This document shows, in pieces, positions 49,521 to 56,367 of a stretch of DNA of 64,000 nt. Numbering within the stretch: position 1 is the first letter of the stretch; the number at the start of each line of letters is the position of its first letter. Source of the DNA: DATBHM01 sp963772375 (GTDB taxonomy: Bacteria > Actinomycetota > UBA4738 > JACQTL01); contig CAVYXG010000005.1 of NCBI GenBank assembly GCA_963772375.1, positions 434,001 to 498,000 on the forward strand. Reading direction: 5' to 3'. The translations under genes and the position numbers were made by a program. Below the pieces are notes generated by a model. That model had not been told where the DNA came from, ran no database searches, and saw only the letters and a program-made list of their open reading frames with translations.

Positions 49521-49542
49521 AAAACCGACTGGACAGTTTATA
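49521..49542 (-). promoter_or_regulatory. tetR-CLC promoter with autoregulatory operator
   Basis: The imperfect palindrome AAAACCGACTGGACAGTTT (49521-49539) overlaps TATAAA read on the minus strand (49542 down to 49537). The transcription start would fall inside the palindrome, an ideal site for repression. Eleven bases (AAACCGACTGG) are identical to the operator before the ABC operon. The TetR protein encoded just downstream is the obvious binder. Confidence 0.62.
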
Positions 49543-49647
49543 TGAAATTCAGCCGCGCGATTGGCTGCCCGCGACTCAGGCGAGCCCTTCCGGTCCGGCC
49601 GTGGCTTCAGCGGGAGGCGTCGAGGGTGGTTTCGGAACCGCGCGCGG

Positions 49648-50829
49648 TCAGCGGACGCGCCGCGCGATGACGTGCACGTCGATGTTCTCGGCGCGCCGGA
49701 TGAGCCGGTTGACGAACGACCCCCGAACGAGCTCGCTCCATTTCGACCGCACTGGCTCGCCGACGACGAGCTGGGTGATGTGCTGGCGGTACGCGTACGA
49801 GAGGACCCCGTCGATCGGTGAGTCGGCCTCGACGACCTCGAACTCCCCGCCGAGCGCCTCCGTGAGCGTGCGAACCTGCTCGAGCCAGCCCTCCGGCGAG
49901 CGCTCCTCCGGTCTGCGCACGTGCAGGACGAGCAGTTCGCCGCGCGCACGCTGGGCGATGCGCGCTCCGCGGCGGATCAGGTCATCCGTGAACGTCGGGT
50001 AGGCGACACACACCAGCACCCGCTCCCTGGTCTCGGGCGCCTCCTCCTTCGACCACCGGGCCAGGAGCGACTCGTCGACCTGGTTGGCCACGCGCATCAG
50101 CGCGAGCTCGCGGAGCGCGGTCAGGTTGTCCACCGTGAAGTAGCGCTCGAGTGCGAGCTCGGCCTTCCGCGCGTCGGGGTAGATGTTCCCGTGGAGCATC
50201 CGCCGCCGGAGCGCCCCCGGCGCGATGTCGACGATCTCGACGTCGTCGGCCAGGTCGACGACCCAGTCCGGAACGGTCTCCTGCTGGCGAACCCCGGTGA
50301 TCTTCGCGACCACGTCGTTCACGCTCTCGAGGTGCTGGATGTTCACCGTGCTGATCACCGATATCCCGGCGGCCAGCACGTCGACGACGTCCTCCCACCG
50401 TTTCGCCCGGCGGCTGCCGGGCACGTTGGTGTGCGCCAGCTCGTCGATCAGGGCCACCTCCGGCTTCCGGGCGATCAGCGCCTCGCTATCGAGCTCGTCG
50501 AAGGTGCTGCCCCGGTACCCGATGCGCCGCGGCGGCATCACCTCGAGCCCGTCGAGGGCCTCGAGGGTCTTCGGCCGGCCGTAGGTCTCCACGATGCCGA
50601 CGACGACGTCCGTCCCGCGGGAGTGCCGGCGCTGCCCCTCGCCCAGCATCGCGAACGTCTTGCCGACGCCGGGAGCGGCCCCGAGGTACAGGCGGAACTG
50701 TCCCCGCTTGGCCGCCTCCGACTCGTCGCGGCGCCATCCCACCTCGCGCACCGGCTCCGGAACGGACTTCCCCGTGAGCGCCTCGAGCGACTCGGTCTCG
50801 GCGAGTCCGACATCCGCGGCGGATTCCAT
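49648..50829 (-). CDS. kdpD: Split KdpD: N-terminal sensor (KdpD + UspA) half
   Basis: A 393-aa soluble protein matching the N-terminal part of KdpD. It has Walker A GAAPGVGKT (residues 50-58) and the KdpD segments VVGIVETYGRPKT, YRGSTFDELD, ALIDELAHTNVPGSRRAKRW and STVNIQHLESVND. A UspA-like domain occupies about residues 265-393 (VLVCVAYPTF, ITQLVVGEPVRSKW). In full-length KdpD this cytoplasmic part binds ATP and is implicated in K+ sensing. Here it ends without any membrane or kinase domain; the kinase half is encoded at 37274-38785. It follows an independent 87-bp gap, so it has its own promoter. It probably acts in trans on the kinase half. Confidence 0.87.
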   Translation of the reverse strand: MESAADVGLAETESLEALTGKSVPEPVREVGWRRDESEAAKRGQFRLYLGAAPGVGKTFAMLGEGQRRHSRGTDVVVGIVETYGRPKTLEALDGLEVMPPRRIGYRGSTFDELDSEALIARKPEVALIDELAHTNVPGSRRAKRWEDVVDVLAAGISVISTVNIQHLESVNDVVAKITGVRQQETVPDWVVDLADDVEIVDIAPGALRRRMLHGNIYPDARKAELALERYFTVDNLTALRELALMRVANQVDESLLARWSKEEAPETRERVLVCVAYPTFTDDLIRRGARIAQRARGELLVLHVRRPEERSPEGWLEQVRTLTEALGGEFEVVEADSPIDGVLSYAYRQHITQLVVGEPVRSKWSELVRGSFVNRLIRRAENIDVHVIARRVR

Positions 50830-50916
50830 GGTGGTGATTGTCCATCACGGGCCGCATCGGCGGCAGCGGGCGGATGGGTATGCTCCGGCGACACATGGCG
50901 ATCCGGAGTGGCTGAA

Positions 50917-51471
50917 ATGGAGCTTGCGCAGGCGCGGGCGCTGGCACGCGAGAAGACCGAGAAGGAGACGACGTACCGCCACCTGGTATCCGTCGAGGGC
51001 GTGATGCGGGCGCTGGCGGGGCGGTTCCCGGGCGAGGACGCCGAGACGTGGGCGCTGACCGGGCTGTTCCACGACCTCGACCAGGACCAGACGGGAGGCG
51101 GAGAGGACACCTCGCAGCACGCCCGGCTGGCGGCGGGGTGGCTCCGGGAGGCCGGCGTCGACGAGGTCATCGTCAACGGCGTGCTGGCCCACGCCTACGA
51201 GGAGTACCGCACCGACCTCATGTCGAAGGCGGTCGTGCACGCCGACGCCGTGGCCGGGCTCCTCGTGGCGGCGGCGCTCGTCCGGCCGGAGAAGGCGGCC
51301 GGCATGAAGGTGTCGAGTGTGAGGAAGAAGCTCAAGGAGCGGTCGTTCGCCCCCGGTGTGAACCGCGAGGAGGTCACCTCGGTCGAGGACTCGATCGGGC
51401 TGCCGCTCGACGAGTTCATCGCCACCGGGATCGGGGGCCTGCAGCAGGTTGCGCCCGACATCGGCTTGTAG
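50917..51471 (+). CDS. HD-superfamily hydrolase
   Basis: A 184-aa HD-domain protein. The metal-binding pattern H...HD...H...D is visible as TYRHLVSVEGV, GLFHDLDQDQ, TSQHARLAAGWL and LAHAYEEYRTD with AVVHADAVAGLL later. Such proteins hydrolyse phosphate bonds of nucleotides. The ATG at 50917 follows CCGGAG at a good distance, though an in-frame GTG at 50908 is possible. A TATGCT hexamer at 50879 may be its -10. The specific substrate is unknown. Confidence 0.78.
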   Translation: MELAQARALAREKTEKETTYRHLVSVEGVMRALAGRFPGEDAETWALTGLFHDLDQDQTGGGEDTSQHARLAAGWLREAGVDEVIVNGVLAHAYEEYRTDLMSKAVVHADAVAGLLVAAALVRPEKAAGMKVSSVRKKLKERSFAPGVNREEVTSVEDSIGLPLDEFIATGIGGLQQVAPDIGL

Positions 51472-51507
51472 GAGACGCGTTCGAGACCATATCGGGCCGG
51501 GCCCGGG

Positions 51508-52059
51508 TCAGATCCCGCGAGCCTTCCAGTTGAAGGTGGCCGACGTGGCGAGGATGCCGCGGCTCGGGCGGTAGGTGAGCGTCACCGTGAACCGGTACGC
51601 GCGCTTGACACCCGGCGCCCAGAGCCCGGGGTCGGGCGTGGCCTTCGCGTAGCGCCTCGCGAGTGCTGCGAGCGTGCCGTCGTACACCACCCCGGGCCCG
51701 AGGCCCGTGTCGATCGACGGGTCGGGCGTGAACCCAACGCAGCCGGGGAACGAGACGCCCGGGGGAAGTGTGCCCCTGGTGATCCGGACCGTGAGCGCCT
51801 TGCGCAGCCGGCCGCGGACGTGGGCGAGCAGTCGCGCGTCGACCGGTCGGGTCCCCGCGTTGGTGACTGTCATGCACCGCGTCTGCGGCACGCCCGTCGC
51901 GAGGGTGGGCACCTGGAACATCGGCGCCCCACCGTCGCCGTCGACCAGCAGAACGCCGCCGGAGGACGCCCCGGCCCCGGTGCCGCCGAAGGACGGCGCC
52001 GCCAGGGCAAGGACGACCGCGGCGAACACGCCGGACGAGAGCAGGATTCTCCGTAACAT
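51508..52059 (-). CDS. Secreted protein, possibly TasA/CalY-like beta-sandwich
   Basis: A 183-aa exported protein with a signal peptide (MLRRILLSSGVFAAVVLALA, cleavage near APSFG). The mature part is rich in beta-strand patterns (RCMTVTNAGTRPVDARLLAHV, YDGTLAALARRY, RAYRFTVTLTY, ATFNWKARG), reminiscent of TasA/camelysin-type biofilm matrix proteins and of actinobacterial pilus-like secreted proteins. Two cysteines are widely spaced. No protease motif is seen. The family assignment is tentative. Confidence 0.55.
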   Translation of the reverse strand: MLRRILLSSGVFAAVVLALAAPSFGGTGAGASSGGVLLVDGDGGAPMFQVPTLATGVPQTRCMTVTNAGTRPVDARLLAHVRGRLRKALTVRITRGTLPPGVSFPGCVGFTPDPSIDTGLGPGVVYDGTLAALARRYAKATPDPGLWAPGVKRAYRFTVTLTYRPSRGILATSATFNWKARGI

Positions 52060-52176
52060 GGGACCTCCCCTTGATATCGGACGCCGGCGGCCCCCGGTGA
52101 TCGGTCAAAGGGCGGAATCCGGCGGCCGAACGGCAGGCAGGAGCGGTCGGACAGTCCTATGCCGTTGGTCGGAGGC

Positions 52177-52578
52177 TCAGCGGACGGAGGGGAGCAGGGC
52201 CCTGTTCATCCTCCGGAGCTGGCGGAGCTCGGCCAGCCTGAACGCGACGTAGAGCCCGGCGGCGCCGGCTGCCCACGGACGCCACCGCCCGTCGTCCAGG
52301 CCCTCGCGGATGCGTTCTGCCCACGTGTCCGGGAGCACTTGGACGACCGCGTTGACCGGCTGGGCCTGAGCCTTCACCTCGGCCTTTTTCTTGCGGCGCC
52401 GCCGCAGGACGAACATCGTCATCGTGGTGGCCGCCCCGCCGGCCGCGGCGATGCCGACCACTCGTTTGGCCCACACCGCGGGCGCGGGCAGCCGGTCCTG
52501 GAGCTCGGTGAGGCTCTCCTCCAGCCGCCCCCGGGTCTCCTCGATCTCGGCTACCGTCGCAGCTGCGCTTTCGCCCAT
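52177..52578 (-). CDS. DUF3618-like membrane-associated protein
   Basis: A 133-aa protein. The N-terminus carries the DUF3618 pattern VAEIEETRGRLEESLTELQD (residues 9-28), a helical segment found in actinobacterial envelope proteins, followed by a hydrophobic helix (VVGIAAAGGAATTMTMFVL, about residues 40-58), a very basic RRRRKKK turn and a second helix near 105-118. It overlaps the preceding holin-like gene by 28 bp. Such pairs probably shape or protect the membrane, but the molecular role is unknown. Confidence 0.65.
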   Translation of the reverse strand: MGESAAATVAEIEETRGRLEESLTELQDRLPAPAVWAKRVVGIAAAGGAATTMTMFVLRRRRKKKAEVKAQAQPVNAVVQVLPDTWAERIREGLDDGRWRPWAAGAAGLYVAFRLAELRQLRRMNRALLPSVR

Positions 52579-52970
52579 TCCACATCCTCCTTCACGGTCC
52601 GCTTGGTCTCCTCCGGCGCCATGGTCGGACGCTTCATCCGGAACCGCCCGAACAACGCGGCGCCGAGCGCCAGCACCGCGAACGCGCCGGCCACGATGAG
52701 GAACGCCGTCCACCCCGCCATCGCCGTCGCGAGCGCGAGCCCCGCGGCCACGCCGAGGAACAGCAGCACGTACAGGGCCATTACCCCGCCGGCCGCGAGC
52801 GCTCCCGCGGCCTTGGCCCGCGCCACCAGCGCCTCCACGAGCTCGTGACGGGCCAGCTCGACTTGCTGCTTCACGAGCGTCGAGGTGTCGGAGGCGACCG
52901 CCTTGATGAGCTCGGGGGTCGAGCGCTCGTCGGTTCCGTTGGTCTGGGTCGTCTGCTCCTGCTGTGCCAC
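52551..52970 (-). CDS. Phage-holin-like (DUF1469-type) membrane protein
   Basis: A 139-aa protein from the GTG at 52970, chosen because GGAGGTGG lies just before it. It has an amphipathic stretch (LVKQQVELARHELVEALVAR) and two membrane helices (about residues 50-75 and 77-100). The pattern is that of the actinobacterial holin superfamily III/DUF1469 proteins, which commonly precede DUF3618 genes, as here. These are chromosomal envelope genes, not evidence of a prophage. Confidence 0.7.
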   Translation of the reverse strand: MAQQEQTTQTNGTDERSTPELIKAVASDTSTLVKQQVELARHELVEALVARAKAAGALAAGGVMALYVLLFLGVAAGLALATAMAGWTAFLIVAGAFAVLALGAALFGRFRMKRPTMAPEETKRTVKEDVEWAKAQLRR

Positions 52971-53097
52971 GGACCACCTCCGGTGGATCTGATGGGAGCT
53001 CTCCCGCCGGACGACGATCACCGACGCCCGGCGGACAGGGGTTTCGTTCCCGCGAACCACCCCGGGCAACCCTGGGGAGGCGCCGATCTCGGAAGGA

Positions 53098-53790
53098 TCA
53101 GGACTCGCGGTCGGTCGGAGCCGTCACCGAAGGCTCGTCCGCGTGGACCGGCCCGACGGTGAGCGCGGTCCGGCGGGCCCGGACCCGGCGCACGATCCAC
53201 CAGGCGAGCAGTCCGACGAACACCACGGCGAACGCGATCGACAGCGGCCGGAACCACCGCTCGAGGTGCTTCCAGTTGGCTCCGAGGGCGTACCCGGCCC
53301 AGGTCAGGCCGATCGTCCACGGGATGGACCCGAGCAGCGTGAACAGCGAGAACCGCCAGAACGACATCCGGGCGACGCCCGCCGGCAGGCTGATGAACGC
53401 CCGCGCGAACGGGACCATCCGGAACGCGAACACCGCCCACTCGCCCCGGTGCTCGAACCAGGCGTGGGCGCGGTCCACCTCGTGCGGCCTGATCAGCAGG
53501 TATCTCCCGAACCGGTCGATCAGCGGCCGGCCGCCGAGGTAGCCGGCTCCCCAGGCCACCCACGATCCGACCATGGTCCCGGCGAGGCCGGCGACCACGA
53601 TGCCCCAGAACGACAGCTGCGCGGAGGGGTCGTGGAGGGCGGTGGCGGCGAACCCCGCGCTCGCCAGGGCGCCGCCGAACAGCATCACGATCTCGCTGGG
53701 GATGGGGATGCAGGCGGACCCGAGGGCCATCAACAGGAACACCGCCAGATACCCGTTGCGGGCGATCACGTCGGTGAGGAACTGCGTCAT
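53098..53790 (-). CDS. DedA-family membrane protein
   Basis: A 230-aa DedA/VTT-fold protein from the ATG at 53790 (MTQFLTDVIARNGYLAVFLL); a longer frame upstream is not conserved and would cross the topA promoter. Family motifs are GSACIPIPSEIVMLFGGALA (about residues 24-43), GRYLLIRPHEVDRAHAWFEH and FRMVPFARAFISLPAGVARM. DedA proteins flip undecaprenyl phosphate or phospholipids and support membrane potential. It is divergent from topA. Confidence 0.85.
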   Translation of the reverse strand: MTQFLTDVIARNGYLAVFLLMALGSACIPIPSEIVMLFGGALASAGFAATALHDPSAQLSFWGIVVAGLAGTMVGSWVAWGAGYLGGRPLIDRFGRYLLIRPHEVDRAHAWFEHRGEWAVFAFRMVPFARAFISLPAGVARMSFWRFSLFTLLGSIPWTIGLTWAGYALGANWKHLERWFRPLSIAFAVVFVGLLAWWIVRRVRARRTALTVGPVHADEPSVTAPTDRES

Positions 53791-53896
53791 CGGTCGTCGG
53801 ATCCGTTCGTCGGAGGGGTCGTCCGGAGGCGGGAATAACCGCGCCGGTACGGCCGTTCCAGGGTAGCGGTCGGCGGGATGCCCGACGGGAGGGTTG

Positions 53897-53926
53897 TTGA
53901 CACCCCTCGCTGACCGCGTGTAATAC
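53897..53926 (+). promoter_or_regulatory. topA promoter, near-consensus -35 and -10
   Basis: TTGACA (53897-53902), an 18-bp spacer and TAATAC (53921-53926). The -35 is a perfect housekeeping-sigma match and the -10 differs by one base. Start of transcription is expected near 53933, leaving only about 8 nt before the topA ATG (53941), with no purine-rich ribosome-binding site, so translation is near-leaderless. Confidence 0.7.
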
Positions 53927-53940
53927 ACCGCGAAATCTCC

Positions 53941-56334
53941 ATGGCAAAGAAGCTCGTCGTCGTCGAGTCACCGACCAAGGCGAAGACCCTCGAGCGATAC
54001 CTCGGCCAGGAGTTCACCGTCCGGGCTTCGTACGGACACATCCGCGACCTCCCCAAGAACAAGCTCGGGGTGGACACGGAGCGCGAGTTCGAGCCCGAGT
54101 ACGTGATCCCCGAGGCGTCCAAGAAGGCTGTCGCCTCGCTGCAGGCTGCCCACCGCCGGGCCGGGGACGTCATCCTCGCCACCGACTTCGACCGCGAGGG
54201 CGAGGCCATCGCGTACCACGTGGCCCAGATCCTCGGCCTCGACGCCGCGTCGACGTCCCGCGTGACCTTCACGGAGATCACCAAGGACGCCATCCTCGAG
54301 GCGTTCGACCATCCGCGCACCGTCGACATGCAACTGGTCGACGCGCAGCAGGCGCGCCGGGTGCTCGACCGGCTGGTGGGGTACCGCCTGTCGCCGATCC
54401 TGTGGAAGAAGGTCCGTCCCGGGCTGTCGGCCGGTCGCGTGCAGTCCGTGGCGCTCCGGCTGATCGTCGACCGGGAACGCGAGATCCGCGCGTTCGTCCC
54501 GGTCGAGTACTGGTCGATCGACGCGCGCCTGTCCACGGATCTGGACCCGGGCTCCGGGGACACCTCCGGATTCCTCGCGCGGCTGATCCAGATCGGGGAC
54601 GACAAGCTCGCGGCCTCGCCGGACAAGGCGGGCCTGGTCCTGGCCACCGAAGGTGACGGCGCGGCCCACGTCGAGCACCTCCGCCGCGCCGAGTACCACG
54701 TGCAGGAGGTTCGCCAGAAGGAGGTCAAGCGCAACCCTGCCGCGCCGTTCACGACCTCGACGCTGCAGCAGGAGGCCGCCCGCAAGCTGGGGTTCTCCAG
54801 CCGGAAGACCATGCGCATCGCGCAGCAGCTGTACGAGGGCGTCGAGCTCCCCGGCGAGGGACAGACCGGCCTCATCACCTACATGCGGACCGACTCGGTG
54901 AACATCGCGGACTCGGCGCTCGCCGAGCTGACCGACGTGGTGCACCAGCTGTTCGGCGGCGAGTACGCGCTCGCGAAGCCTCGCGTGTACAAGAAGAAGC
55001 AGCGGGGGGCGCAGGAGGCCCACGAGGCCATCCGGCCGACGTCCGCGAAGCGGCTCCCCGACGACCTCGAACAGCACCTCGACCGCGACCAGGCCCGGTT
55101 GTACCCGCTGATCTGGCAGCGGACGGTCGCGTCCCAGATGACCGAGGCCCGGTTCGACCAGGTGTCGGTGGACATCGCGGCCACCGCGTCCGACGCGCCC
55201 GCCTACCTGCTGCGCGCGACCGGCCAGACGCTGAAGTTCGACGGGTTCCGCCGGGTGTACTTCGAGGGCCGCGACGAGCCGAGCGAGGAGGATCAGGAGG
55301 GCATCCTCCCCGCGCTCACCGCCGAGCAGGTCCTGCGGCTGCTCGAGGTGCTGCCCGAGCAGCACTTCACCCAGCCGCCGCCCCGGTTCTCCGAGGCCTC
55401 GCTCGTCAAGACGCTCGAGGAGCTCGGGATCGGCCGGCCGTCCACGTACGCCTCCATCATCAGCGTGCTCCTCGACCGCGAGTACGTCCGGCTCGAGGAC
55501 CGCCGGTTCTATCCGGAGGACGTCGGCGAGGTCGTCATCGACCTGCTGGTGGAGCACTTCCCCGAGATCGTCGACGTGACGTTCACCGCCAAGATGGAGG
55601 ACGAGCTCGACGACATCGCCGAGGGCAAGCTCCGGTGGACGCAGGTCCTCGACGAGTTCTACGGGCCGTTCGAACGCCTCCTCGAGAAGAAGGAGGACGA
55701 GATCGAACGCCCCCAGGAGGAGCTCGACGAGCTCTGCCCCCTGTGCCCGGAGGAGGGCCGAACCCCGGCCAAGCTCGTCATCAAGCTCGGACGAAACGGG
55801 AAGTTCATCGCCTGTCCCAACTACCCGGAGTGCAGGTACACGCGGAACGTCGGCGAGGAGCCCGGCGCGCGGCCGGAGCCCCAGGAGACCGGCGAGGCGT
55901 GCCCCGAGTGCGGCAAGCCGCTCGTGAACAAGCGCGGGCGGTTCGGGCCGTTCGTCGGGTGCAGCGGCTACCCGGACTGCAAGTACATCAAGAAGGACCC
56001 GCCGAAGGGGACCGGCGTCACCTGCACGAAGTGCGGACAGGGCGAGCTGGTCACCAAGCGGAGCCGCCGGGGCAAGGTGTTCTACTCCTGCAACCGGTAC
56101 CCCGACTGCGACTTCGCCGTGTGGTCGATGCCCCTGCCGGACCCCTGCCCGCACTGCGGCGGCCTGCTCACCGCCCAGGCCCGGGACAAGGCGAAGTGTG
56201 TCGCGTGCGGGTCGATCGTGCAGGATGGGGTGCTGGTGAAGGTGGGTTCGATCCCCGATGCTTCCGGTACCGACGACGCCGAACCCGCCGCCGCCGGAGC
56301 GGGCCCAGAGGGAAACGGGTCCGGCTCCGCGTAA
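53941..56334 (+). CDS. topA: DNA topoisomerase I (type IA)
   Basis: Relaxes negatively supercoiled DNA by cutting one strand. The protein has 797 aa. The Toprim domain starts LVVVESPTKAKTLERYLG (residues 5-22) with ATDFDREGEAIAYH (near 80), and the catalytic tyrosine is Tyr314 in GLITYMRTDS. The C-terminus holds four Cys4 units, starting CPLCPEEG, CPECGKPLV, CTKCGQGEL and CPHCGGLL, which bind zinc and DNA. Mycobacterial TopA replaces these with other repeats, so their presence is noteworthy for an actinobacterium. The gene begins a topA, MFS-tmk, holB cluster. Confidence 0.96.
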   Translation: MAKKLVVVESPTKAKTLERYLGQEFTVRASYGHIRDLPKNKLGVDTEREFEPEYVIPEASKKAVASLQAAHRRAGDVILATDFDREGEAIAYHVAQILGLDAASTSRVTFTEITKDAILEAFDHPRTVDMQLVDAQQARRVLDRLVGYRLSPILWKKVRPGLSAGRVQSVALRLIVDREREIRAFVPVEYWSIDARLSTDLDPGSGDTSGFLARLIQIGDDKLAASPDKAGLVLATEGDGAAHVEHLRRAEYHVQEVRQKEVKRNPAAPFTTSTLQQEAARKLGFSSRKTMRIAQQLYEGVELPGEGQTGLITYMRTDSVNIADSALAELTDVVHQLFGGEYALAKPRVYKKKQRGAQEAHEAIRPTSAKRLPDDLEQHLDRDQARLYPLIWQRTVASQMTEARFDQVSVDIAATASDAPAYLLRATGQTLKFDGFRRVYFEGRDEPSEEDQEGILPALTAEQVLRLLEVLPEQHFTQPPPRFSEASLVKTLEELGIGRPSTYASIISVLLDREYVRLEDRRFYPEDVGEVVIDLLVEHFPEIVDVTFTAKMEDELDDIAEGKLRWTQVLDEFYGPFERLLEKKEDEIERPQEELDELCPLCPEEGRTPAKLVIKLGRNGKFIACPNYPECRYTRNVGEEPGARPEPQETGEACPECGKPLVNKRGRFGPFVGCSGYPDCKYIKKDPPKGTGVTCTKCGQGELVTKRSRRGKVFYSCNRYPDCDFAVWSMPLPDPCPHCGGLLTAQARDKAKCVACGSIVQDGVLVKVGSIPDASGTDDAEPAAAGAGPEGNGSGSA

Positions 56335-56367
56335 CCCGGGGAACCACCGCCCGGACGAGAGGGAACC

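Noticed and set aside
52551..52970. Holin-like gene as a sign of prophage
   Set aside because: No integrase, terminase, capsid or att-like repeats nearby; DUF1469/DUF3618 pairs are chromosomal envelope genes.
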